From Zonotrichia leucophrys gambelii (lineage: Eukaryota > Chordata > Aves > Passeriformes > Passerellidae), in NCBI RefSeq assembly GCF_028769735.1, contig NC_088175.1, positions 6,696,001 through 6,760,000 on the forward strand: 64,000 nucleotides of DNA, in the 5' to 3' direction. The position numbers and the translations under genes were made by a program. The notes below the pieces were generated by a model. That model did no database searches, had not been told where the DNA came from, and saw only the letters and a program-made list of their open reading frames with translations. Shown here one piece after another: positions 12,941 to 24,639 of this stretch (the first letter of the stretch is position 1; each line of letters starts with the position of its first letter).

Positions 12941-15900
12941 GCCTGCTCGATTCCTCACTGCTTCCTCCTTTGCCTTGCAAAAGCAAAGCTTATCCAGTAA
13001 ACATTCCTTCTATTTCAATCCTCAAAGTTGTATTTTCGAAGTCAAAATGAGAAATGCAGAAGAACTCAAAATACAATGTTACTGGTGCCAAAAGCTTGTA
13101 ACGAAGGCAGATTTCTAGCTGAAAACATTTTTATTTGGAACATTTGATGCCGTGTTTTTGAGATGGCCAAAATTCTTGAATGACCAATGCAATGACTGTA
13201 AATACACACTGAACACTAAATTTGGTCCCTAATCTTAATTAATCCCTAATAAATTGCTGTGCAAAAAATGGTATTTTTTATGGGCCGTGTAAGGATTTGC
13301 AAGGTTGCTGTCATGGTGCTGTGTAGCTCACAGCATACATTCCAGAGCTTCTTAACTCTTAAACTACATTGTAGATAAAGTAATGCATTTTCCATTCAAA
13401 AAGTTGAGATAGCCTTCCTGAAATTTGCATTAAAAATACTTCATAAACTTTATGGCAATTTTTAAAATGAAGTATTCATATGAGGTTTTTGTGGGATTTA
13501 CTTATCACCAGTAATTACAAACTTGTAAATCCTAGTGCAAGCCTATTCCTAGGCATGGACTGTATTTATAGTGGTGACACAATATTCCAGCTTAGGTATC
13601 TAAAGTTAGAATTCCAAATCCATACACTAAGGAATAAAAGAAGAACATACTGATTTTAGACTGTACTTGTTCTAAGCAATAAGGAGAACAGATAAGTGTA
13701 AAAATACAGGTGGGGAGGTGGGGAAAGAGGAATAGAAATCACAAAAAATGAAAGGGGTGTTATTTCTGGAAAATCAGCCGCATAGAATGGATGGATGCTG
13801 GTTAGGTAAAAGAAGCAGCTGCTGAGGAATACTTTCTGCATTGAACTCAGGAAAAAAAAATAGTTGAACCATTATATTGCATTGAAGTTAAGTGAAACCA
13901 GAGGAGTAAAAGTAAAATGGAAACAGCCCCAAAACACAATGTCATTGTGACTCTCGAGTGGATGGAGAGATCGCTGGAGATTATTCAAGGTGCAGACATA
14001 ATGGAAACAGGTGCAACAGCATATTTTGGTGAAATAGAAGAGCAGTAATAGCAAGGTTGTTATCTTAGCTGAGTTTAAACAGCTGAAAATTGGAGAAGAA
14101 ACAGAAATGTGACAGAATTGAGCTCCTGCAGCTTTTTGATAAACGATTATGAGAAATATAACTGTCCTGGCAGACAGAGCCAGGTTAGTGAACAGTATAA
14201 AGAAACATTCCTAGGCAATGGAACACAATTATCTAAACCATTACAATGAGATTATAGCCTGACCCAGCTTTGACTCTAGATATTTAGCCCTCGCCTAAAT
14301 CCTGGACACAGTCTGAGAATCAATATGGACAAATGAACATTCCAAGCTATAATGTATAAAATAACTTTTCTATTTTGAAGCCTAAGATCGAGAATGGACA
14401 AAGTTATTTTGTGACAGTCAGTCTCAGTGGTAGAGATGTTAATTTATTGGTATAAAGATATAGTTCTGCTTTCAAGAGTAGAGCCTGCAGACCTGATCCC
14501 AAGACTAGTTTTGTGCATCACTTCCGTGGAGCTTGGACCCAAAAGCTGTTGAGCTGCAGTGGTTCTGAAGAAATTTCATAATAACAATCTGCTTTGGCTA
14601 TGTAAGATGATTGTAAGCTATTTTATGCTAAGAATATTGTATAATGTACTTTTACTATGAGCTGGAAAAATAGCTCTACAATTATTCAGTGAATTGGGTA
14701 TTCCAAAATAGAGGTATTAGTAGCAGAAACGCAGTGATTAAACCATGTCCAACATGGGAGAGAAAAAGTTTGGCCTCCAAAGTTCTCCCTGAGGAACAGA
14801 ACACTGAGGAACTTTGCCTTATAAAGAGGTGTAATGAGCACAGAGGTGGAGGTACACTTCACTGCACTGTTAAATGTTCTTTCTGGGAAGCTACTGGGTA
14901 AACCATCTTGGGCAGGCAGTGGAACAAGCATAAATGTCAAAAGGCATGATGCACAGACAGTTGCTAATTCATGGAAGTAGATAAAGTTACTCACAGTTAC
15001 ACCTCTACTTTCTTTGAACCAAGGTTCATATTAAAACCATGCTGAGCACAGTGATGACATGGAAGCAATTAATGAGAATCCATGCCATTTTATAAACTGT
15101 AATACACCTCTTCTTTTACCCAGAGACAATTTAATCCATCATTGACTGTAGGCACCTCGGGAAAGTCTGGAAGAACTGCTGCTAAGCACAGTACTGCATA
15201 AGAAGTTCTAGCTAAAGAGCAGACAAAAGTAAGCTTCTTCTTAGCCTGCAATTAAAGAGAAGGCCTTATGAACAGAAAATGAAATTTCTGCAGCTGTAGT
15301 TTGTCAGTAGGTCTAGTCTGAACAATTTTCGGTCAGAGCAAAACAGGAACCTGTCTTCCTGACATAATCTATTACATGCATTAAATCTACATTGCTCTGA
15401 GAAATAGTACTTTAGCTTTTATAACTATTTCTGTCTGTACTTTCACCTACACAAAAATGCATTAACCAGATATCCTGTATTCTTGTCAAATTCTGACTTT
15501 GCTTGCTCTGAATTTATCCTGCAGTAGACAGGTAACTGTAAATACATTATTACCACAATCCAATCACAGCAAATATTATGGAGCTTTTGGGAAAATATTT
15601 CACCTCCTTGTTTGTAGCAATTGACTTGATAAAGTACCTTGTATTTTATTGTAAAATTATTAGCCTGATTGATTACTAGGACATAAGGTCTGAATATCTT
15701 CAACTGGAGAAAATTGCTACAGGAAGGAAGGTACTTTGCCTTCCTCTGAAGCAGCCTAATTTGATGTGGTACCGGATTTTATGTGAGATATACATTCCAT
15801 TCCTGTGGGAAATATAATTTTCCAAGCATTTTCTTGTGAGGGTTGTGTCTTTGAATAGGATGACATGCTAGAGCTGACTGTGTCACTCAGAGTCTTAGAG

Positions 15901-16386
15901 ATGTACCAGGCTTCAGGCACTCAGCAGGGTTTTGCCTGTTTCTTCTCTCTGAACACACCAAACCAGGAACATTGGTGACATCTGGAAAATAAGGTGACAG
16001 ATTACATCAGAAAACTGCTGGCCAAATCAGATTTGCATCCAGAGGGATCTGGGATGGTCACTGTGGCCCATGGACTTGCTAATAAGCAACCCCTCCTCCA
16101 AGGGTGAAAAGGCAAAGACCAAAGACATTGTTAATCAAGGAGTGCTACTGTCCCCTGAGAAAAGCATTAGTGCCTCAGGTCAGCAAACACTATCAGGAGA
16201 CAACAGTCATCTAGTTCTGTGTATTAGTGGGTCTCAAAAAAATTACAGTGCTGGAGGCTTGGGTACTACCACACTGAAACATCAGGGATTTGATTGAATT
16301 TTAAATAGCAGTAGCATCGAGCACTTCTGAAAATTATCATCTTCTAATATCGTAAAACTGTCTGAAATGCTCAAATTTGCATTCAG

Positions 16387-16439
16387 ATCAGCAAAATGTC
16401 TTCATCAGAATTGCCTGAAAACATCAGCATTTCTATATG
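16387..16439 (+). other. Weak candidate short exon
   Basis: A fair acceptor (ctcaaatttgcattcag) precedes 53 bases ending at a strong donor (atatg|gtaagtatg at 16440). The segment has an ATG at 16396 opening the frame MSSSELPENISISI with two bases left over. That phase would fit the candidate exon at 27689. No promoter is evident and pairs of splice-like signals this close are expected by chance in a window of this size, so the call is speculative. Confidence 0.2.
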
Positions 16440-19400
16440 GTAAGTATGCTAGACTGGATGAGAATTTATCCATTTTCTTAATTCAATAGTTTCATCAATC
16501 CACCCTTCCTGCTTTCTTTCGTACAAACTTTTATCCCACATATGATAATTTCTCTAAGAAATTCTTGCTACCTGCTAGATTTCCCCTCTTAACCTGTGGT
16601 CTTCTGCATTACTTAAGGCAAGTTTCACACTTTTGAAAATAGTTCATTTGCAACAGACAGTCATTTCTGTTCATTCAAGAGTTTAATACAGTATTAGTCC
16701 TCTTAATTACTGTTTACCATAAGATTTTTATGTGTCATAAAACATGCTTGCCCTGGGAGCTCTGAGGCGGCTGTTCTGAACTTTGTAGGCATGCTTCTAT
16801 TCCTCAGTTTTCTTCTTTTCTCTTTTTTAAGCTCAAAAATCACAAAATATTATGTAGAAATAAAAGGCCCCAAAAGTGCAAATTCCATGTAAAATATAAT
16901 TTTATCCAACCTTGTGACAATAACAACAGACAATCATTTTCATTTTCCCAGTAGGAATGTGGGCAGAGGTTATTAGCTCTCAAAATCCTGGAGCAATATA
17001 CAGTACCAAAGTAAAAATCTGACTTCCCCCATAAACAAATTTTCTCCTCTAAGAAACACTTCGATCCACAAGTCTATTGAGCAAAATAAACATGAATACT
17101 CAAATACAATCCTTATGTTTCACAAGAGGGAAGGTAAGAGGAAAATATCACATACAGCAACAATAACCAGAAAATGCAATAATGACAGTCCCTGTTTTGT
17201 TGGTTCACTATCTACCCCTGTAACCCTTCATCACTACCTGAGTACTTTTGCCAGACTGATTGTGAATTTCTATTCTGTATCACTTAATGCCACCTACCTC
17301 ATTATAATCCTCTTGACAGCACAGAAGAGATGATCTGATGGAGCAAGCTGACAGAAATAAAAGATATTTTAGCAGAAGAAAGCTTCTTTAAACAATATGT
17401 TTCTGAAGGGAAATTCATCAAGGACAAGAGCAGCAACAGAGTAATTCTTCTACAGTTAAACCATGAAATACAGACTATTGTGTAAAACACAATTTTGCCA
17501 AATTCCATATGGGAGATTGAAACGCAGCACTATGGGCAGATTTGCAATAAGGCATTGGGGCTATCCAGCTGTGTCCTCATGTAACAATTCTAAATGGTAT
17601 ATCTGTCAGTTAAATGGGATTCTGCCAGTTTAATGACAAACTCAGTCTAAATATCTGAAGATCCTTCAAATTTTGGAATGATTAAAAATTGGACATTAAT
17701 CCATACATAACTATTTGGATGATGACATTTTGAGCCTTCTCATTGCCAGAAACTTATTAAAAGTTTATTAAATTTATCTCTAGTATCTATGCTTCTACAG
17801 AGGATCACCTAGAACTTGCATTTTTGAGTTTAATCATTACTGCAGCAGATGCTATTATTTTTCCTCAGTAGAATCAAATAGGTCCAAGAGCAATTTCGGT
17901 TAGTCTAGATCAGCACTTTCCAACACATTAATTCTATTTGGAGCTGGTTCATGTTTTTTGAGGGGTTATGCTGTTTACATCATGTCCTGAAATGTCTTTA
18001 AACTGCAAATTGCAATGTGAACAAAGCGTCATTTGCAGCTAATGAAAACTTGTTTTATGAGTCAGGCATGATACAAATCAATTAATTAGTTTAAAAAAAT
18101 TTTGGATCTTTATTTTGGGGTTTCCTACTTTTGTTTCTATGCAGTTGCAACATTAGTGGATGTTTTTTCTAAAGCACAGCTTCCTCTTCTTATAAATTAA
18201 ATCCAGGAATGACATGACTCCATGATCTGAAATCTAAATAAATTGTTAGATATTTAAAAGATAATACATTTTATAAGACTCAGAATTTTTTTAAATTTCT
18301 GATTAACATGATTGGTGGCATAAAAAATTGAAAATTTATTTTCCCTTTGAGAATTACCTTAAGAATTCTAATCCTGGGCTGTTAGCCTTTAGCCAGTGAG
18401 AAATTCTGGTGCTCTTTGTTGGCAGAAGCAATCCATCAATCCCTGGAAGAGACACATTACATCTCAGCAAAGAAAACAGCCCACACCATTACCAACCTGC
18501 AAGTGCCATGCTCCATGGTAGAATGGGATGTCACGTCCCATTAGCAGTATGTTAATGACACTTACCTTGAAATATAATTTTCAGTTTTCAGAGCTGATGG
18601 GTATTGGATTATGGTTGAGGTTAGGGTTACAGAGGGATCTTGGTGAGTTGGAAAGTTCTGTTTGTTCTTCATATTCCCAAATAAAGCAAGTTGTTCAAAG
18701 CAAGGCCCTAAAATACTAGCTGTATTAAGTCATGGGATGAAACACGACTCTAAAGCAATCAATATTTCCTCAGGCATTCAAGCAAGAATAATTATTTTGG
18801 AAGTAGTCAATCAACTTCTTCATACCAAGAAGTGACATTATGTCTAAATCTTAAGTATTATTTCCTGCCTTTAATGCCTTATAACACTGCATACTATTTA
18901 ATTTGCATTCTTTTTTTCTTGAGATTAGGACCAATTAGAAAAATTGTACAATGTCAGTTCTAAAAAGCAACTTTTTTCTAGAAACCAGACATGTTTATAG
19001 TTTGGAAGACCTGTTTTCTCACATTAGCTAGCATGACATAAGGCCATAATTTAAATATACTTAGCAAAAATCTGTCTAAACAGAGATTAACAGATATATG
19101 CATTTTCACAAATCATTTTGGCATCTGAGGTCTGATTTTGCTATTTTGCCTTCCCTGGATCTTCTTGAGGCAATTGTAGAAGAAATAACTAGAAAAGCAA
19201 TATTGGCAATGTATTGGAAAAATCATGGTTACAGATGGTGTAAAGAATGCTATCCTGTTGAAAATCTATAAAGACTTGGAGCAAAATATAAAAGAAAGAG
19301 ATATAAAAATACTTTATAAAATCCAAAAGCATTCTAGTTTAGCAGAATGCTTTATCTGCAGAGTTAAAATACACTTTAAATTTGAAGGTAGGGATTGTAA

Positions 19401-20860
19401 CAGGTCATGTCCTTAGCATTGCTGACCCAAGGTGAAGTCCAAGATGGTCCAAGCTATATTGTCAATGCCTTCAACAGGATAATACTATATTCCCTACTTT
19501 TAATAATGTTCTCAGCTTGACACCATCAAATTATTATATGTTTCTTTTGACAAAAGTAAAGTTTGTATTTCTCAGAAGTCACTACATATGACATTTGCAA
19601 TTGCCTTTTTTACCTTTTGTTTTGTAATAATAAAAGTGACGAGGTTTACTGGAACACAAAATCCAACCTATTAATGTCCAGAACGACCATCTCCCAGGAG
19701 AAGAGTGGACTCTTCACCAACGCTGTCATTACCAACATCAATTTTCTGTGCATGCTATGGTTTCCATAGAGGTGTTTAGATGCTGACACAAATGTGAGAT
19801 GAATGAAGACTGTGGGAATCTGTGCGTAGGTGTGCAGTAGCCAGGCTGCTGGGAGTGGAGCGTGACTGATGTGCAGATAGCAGGCTATGTGTGGAGAATG
19901 ATAAACGTGGCAGGGGGGAGGGAAGAGGAGTGCACTCGTGAAAGGGAACTTGCTTTCCCCTGCCTGACTTTGCAGCACACCCCCTCTTTCAAGGTTATCT
20001 CCTCTCTCCCCGTATTCGATTACACTTGACAGTGATGAGTGCTGCAGCCAGATGAGACACACTTATTTTGCTGAACAATCCCAGAGGACTTTGAAAGACA
20101 GAACAATCCCCCAGCCAAGGAACAACTTAGGTCTCCAGGATACAAGCTGGGCATTTTTATTTTTTCTTTAGAAACAGAGGTTCAAAGCAGCTGAGGTTAT
20201 TTGTAGACTGAGGTCAAACCCAGCAAATATCCACATAGGGATGATTTTATATTTATCCAAAAGTCCTGCTACACCAATATAAAGCATTTGCAGGACCAGT
20301 CCTTCCTGGGACTTCTGTTTTCAGTGATCCACTCCAGTCACCAACCACACATGAGGTTCCCCAAGGCTGGCCAAGAGACGCAGACAGACACACAGGGCAG
20401 ACACAAGGCGAGGGCTCAGAGGAGCCTCTGGGAGCCCCTGGCCCTGCCTGCGCCCTGACAGTTTTCCTCTGTAGGTTTTGAGTTAGCAAAAGGGCATCAA
20501 CGCCCCCTTTCTCTCTCCCTGGGGCTGTGAAAATTTTTCACAACTGTTGTTGGACTGTCAGGGAAGGATTCTGAAGCCCATTGCCAAGCCCCTTCTGTGT
20601 CTTAGTGTTTGAAAATACTCCCCATAGGAGTGAGTCCTCACCAAAGGACTGGGTAAGCTTATTTCTCCAAACTTCCTGCTTACATCATTCTGTGAAGGGA
20701 GAATGAGCAAGACCAATTAAAGATGTTAAATTCATTGTAATGGATGGTCACTTTAATGAAAAACCCTATATTCACGCACAAGCGACTGTTCCATTTTACT
20801 GTGTTCCTGACTTTTTTGCCATGAAAGCATTAATTACTTTGCAAATCAAAATAGGTGTGC

Positions 20861-20940
20861 ATATTTTGTACATTTATGTAAGGGTACATTTGTATACTTG
20901 TACATTTTGTACATTTATATAAGTGTTATGTATACACATA
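20861..20940. repeat. Short AT-rich degenerate direct repeat
   Basis: The words attttgtacatttatgtaag and attttgtacatttatataag recur about 42 bases apart. The second copy lies immediately before a CR1 insertion. Confidence 0.7.
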
Positions 20941-20943
20941 CAA

Positions 20944-21181
20944 CAAGGGACAGGTTTAAATTAGCTGTTGGGAGGAAATTCCTTGCAGTGAGGGTGCTGA
21001 AGACTGGAACAAGTTGCCCAGAGTAGCTGTGGATGCCCAATACCTGGTAGTGTTCAGGACAGGTTGAATGGAGTTCTGAGCAATCTGGTCTAGTGTAAGG
21101 TGTCCCTGGCCATGGCAGGGGAATTTGAAATAGATTATCTTTAAGATCCTTCCCATTCCAATTGATTCTGTGATTCTGTGA
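20944..21181 (+). mobile_element. CR1 LINE, well-preserved 3' end
   Basis: This is one of the cleanest CR1 copies in the window. It runs from caagggacaggtttaaatt through ttccttgcagtgagggtgct, a gttgcccagag block and aggtgtccctggccatggca. It closes with the tandem attctgtg/attctgtga tail typical of CR1 3' ends. It is strongly 5'-truncated (about 238 bp). The intact tail suggests a younger insertion than the copies at 12.8, 60.4 and 63 kb. Confidence 0.93.
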
Positions 21182-24100
21182 CATTTAGTAAAATTTCCAA
21201 ATTCACAAGAATTTTTTACACTCTACAGCAATTTGTTTCAGGAAAACCTACTGTTTGTTTAAGTGTTACATTTTCTTTTTCACTGGGCAGTTTTTCAGCT
21301 ACCAACCTCTGGTTATTTTATATCCAGATTTGAGGTGATGAGGGTATTTATAATAAGGATTTAAAACATTATGCTGAGGGAAGGTGACACTAATAGACAC
21401 TGAACTTTCCAAAGCTCCTATTATTGCTCAATTGTGACTCTTTTAACATGTTTTACCTGAATTCATTATAGATATAGTCTTCATAGACTTTTAGAAAATA
21501 CTTGAAGTTTCCTGGCAGTATTTCTGTGGCAATGCTTATTATTCATCCAAGCTGACCTGGAGGATCTAATCCTTGTTTCTTTGGTGCAATAAAAATATTG
21601 TCTACATAAAGTTACCAACAAACTGTTATACAATCAATGACCAACTGAGCAATAGGATCAATCTTGCCCTAGACTTTTGCTTTTACCTGTAAAAATTTGG
21701 CATACCAAATTTAAAAATATCTGCTTCACTGGATTCTTTCTCTCACCATTCTGAGACATACCCCTCACACTGAATGAATTTTAAAATGTTCAGTTCAAAT
21801 CCCATGAAAGGCCAAGGCCAAAGACTTCAGTTACATTACTGCTGAAATTCAAAGTTGAGCCTTGACTGTACTTTCTTTCCCTACTGCTGCTGAGGTTATT
21901 GTTAGCAATAATTTTACTGAGAAAAGAAGGTGGATTAAAAAAAACCTTCAAAAAGAGAAAGAATGAGTGGTTAAATAGCAGTGTTCTGCAAGATATACTT
22001 AGAATCAATCATTTTACTGTTTCCTCAGCCACACTAGTGATCATAAATCCTGTATCTTTCTCCAAGCTCAGTGGTTGTGCCAGCCCTTCATCCTGACAAA
22101 CTTTGTGTGTCCTGTACAGGACTTCACTGTAGGATTATGGATTCAGGAGAAAGCTCTGCTCAAGGGGTTTGTTTGGTACAGCACACCAGCATGGGCAAAA
22201 GGAAAAGCAAGCCTTGAAGAGAAAGAAATGGAAAAGGAGATAGAAAAAAAGAGAAGTAATTTGTAGCTCATGACAGACATTTTGTTTATTGAGGAGTTCT
22301 TCTACCTTGACTCACTTGCATTTGGTAACTGGAACTGGAATTCCATTGGGCTAATTTGGAATTGACCAATAACATCTGGAAAAACATTTTTCACCTTAGA
22401 AGATTTAGAGATATGCACACAGAGCTGACAAATATTTGTCTCTCTAACCTCCCAGTTGCAGATATGGTAAAGACTAAAGCAAAGTCTGCAAATGGAGTCA
22501 TGTTTTCTCTCATGTCAGCTCACTGAGAAAAAAGTTACATTTTTCGTAAGAAACGCAATGGTCTTTCTCCCTTCCTCATATATGGAGGTCATGACATATA
22601 ATCCACTGCACATTTGCATTTGGTTCAAACTCACCAGTCTGCTTCTAGGATACAATGAAGTTTGAGGAGAAGACTTTGTTAGTCAAAAGATCTTGTAATG
22701 GAAAAACTGTTCCAGAATTTTCCAATGGCCTCACTGCTCTGGAAATAAAGCAAAACCAACAAATTTAAAAACAAAAACCAAAGCAACAAATTAAACCAAA
22801 CAGTCCCTAAACACCACAGAACCAAACAGAATAAAGAGAAGCCAAACATTTTCCATGTCAGCATTGGTTAAAACAAATGGGTACAGAAATAGGGATGCAA
22901 TTACAAGATGCTGTGGTTGCAGGAGCCACTCTACTACTGAAGAAACAAGTCATGAGCTACAAACCTCTGCTCTATATCTGCACCTTGCACCAGCTGTTAG
23001 AAGCAATGAGTGATAGATTCCAGAACCTTCTTTTGAGTTTTGAATTCATTGTCAGTCCAGAAGCATTAATCATTGCCTTTCAAGAAGGAAGACCTCGTGG
23101 TTTTTTGTGGTGAGAGGAAGATGCTACTGTTAAGTTTGCCCCTGGGATGCTGTGAAGTTGTTTCACATTGTACAGTTACCAAAACTTAGTGGCAGCAATA
23201 AACCCAAATCTCCTGACAGCTGGTAAGTAGCAATTGTAAGGAGAAGCTTCTGAGCAAGCCCACTCTGGCTGGGATGCATGGCAGGAACTCAAAAGCAGCA
23301 CTTCAATAACTTCAGTAACTGTAGCCAGTTATCCTTCCCTATCCCCTGAGACTTTTGGGTTTTTTGACAGTCAAGACATGGGGTATGGCTAAACTTTGGT
23401 CATCTCCCCACCTCAGGCTGGCAAGGTAATGATGCAGAGTATGGGTAATTCACAATTCACCTCTCTCTCCACATTAGAGATGAAAGATCCAGTCCTCTGG
23501 GCAAACCAAATCAGCCAAAACCTGACTACTCAGAGGCATTTCCAGCTGACAAATACATCAGAAATCTCTCTATCCTAAAGTATTCTTGGGCAAAAGACAA
23601 AATATGTTTCAAAATGCAGGGCTAAACTTATATATGCAGTGCAATACTGCAGATATAATAGACTATTGGGCCATGATATACACTTTTTGTGTTAGTCCTT
23701 CCACAGACAAGATCCTAAAAAACCATTTAAATACTTTAAATTATGATGTCACTAAAACTTTAAAGCTCTGAGTGGTTCCATATATTAAATATACAGATAC
23801 ATGTGGATAATTTTATAACCATAATTATCTCTCTTTATAATTGTAATGGTTTGACATCAATGAAACTCCAAAACTGCGAGTAGTTTTATATAGTAAATAT
23901 ATGGATACATATGGATGATTTTATAACCATAATTACATATCTTTATAATTGCATTGGTTTGTGTACACACACACACAAAAAAAAATGTTACGTTTAATAG
24001 TCTTTCTCCCAAAATATCAAAGGTGAAACAAAAACCATAGTTTTTCACATTCATTTGATCCCTTTGGGGCAGTTTCTATACCCTTTTCTTCTGGAGCTCT

Positions 24101-24389
24101 AGGTAAAGCATCTAACCACCAGGAGAGTAGCAGGTACTGCAGATTGACTGCAATCAGAGCCTTGTTCCCTTTTAAGAGAATTTAGTGGATGTTCCAAATG
24201 GAAAGATTTTGGCTTAACTTGGTTTCATACCTACATTCACAAACAATGCTGCCTCAATTTCTTTCAGTCTCAAGTGTGCATGACTAACTGGTAATTTCCT
24301 GCATTTGTGACATTCTATGATCTTGCTTGATGCTGCCAAAGTTTGTGACTACACAGAAAAGCAGTGGCAGGTTGAGAGTGAATGACCCC
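21182..24389. other. AT-rich non-coding stretch
   Basis: No exon or transposable element is recognised. The stretch includes a purine-dominated segment at about 22194-22260, an A-rich segment at 22745-22810 and the AT-rich duplication at 23772-23961. Confidence 0.5.
23772..23961. repeat. Imperfect tandem duplication, two copies of about 82 bp, period 108
   Basis: Copy one (23772-23853) and copy two (23880-23961) share the same order of words: gtggttccatat/gtagttttatat, ttaaatata/gtaaatata, ggataattttataaccata/ggatgattttataaccata and ctttataattg with ggtttg. The offset is constant at 108 bases along the whole match, so this is a local duplication followed by point divergence. A short CA tract and an A run follow at about 23962-23985. 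Confidence 0.85.
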
Positions 24390-24627
24390 CCGATAAGTTA
24401 TTTTGAAATTGCCAGACTTCGCTCTGCAAGTTTAGTCTCTCATAGCAACGTGGGCAGCATATTCTGTGCTGGCTTCATTAAAAGAAAACGATTCCGTCTT
24501 TCAGTCAAAAAAAAAAAAGAAAAGCTGTAACTGTTGAAGCAGCATGCACCTAATAAGAGACTTCTAAATCTGGCTCCATCATTTCAGTCTGTGGACTAGC
24601 AGAACGGAGCTTGCAGAATCCTTCTCA
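24390..24627 (+). promoter_or_regulatory. Candidate promoter / non-coding first exon
   Basis: In an otherwise CpG-poor region this segment holds about six CpG dinucleotides and ends at a near-consensus splice donor (tctcaa|gtaagtattt, GT at 24628). It contains no sustained reading frame, so if transcribed it would be a 5' untranslated exon of the downstream + strand gene. A possible acceptor (catcatttcag at about 24587) offers the alternative of a small internal non-coding exon. It includes a run of 12 A at 24507-24518. Inference only. Confidence 0.3.
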
Positions 24628-24639
24628 AGTAAGTATTTC

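Larger units (their letters stand above)
12941..20943. other. Long AT-rich non-coding stretch
   Basis: Nothing beyond one weak exon candidate (16387-16439) is visible. The segment 19800-20640 is more GC-rich and shows LTR-like wording near 20500-20600, but I could not define ends or a polyadenylation signal, so I do not call an element there. Confidence 0.5.

Noticed and set aside
18610..18630. Telomere-like ggttagggttac
   Set aside because: Barely two imperfect units, within chance expectation.
19646..20062. 138-codon minus frame
   Set aside because: No motif, no start context and mixed composition. Consistent with chance.
19800..20640. Second LTR-like GC-rich block
   Set aside because: No terminal dinucleotides, polyadenylation signal or duplicated flank could be identified.
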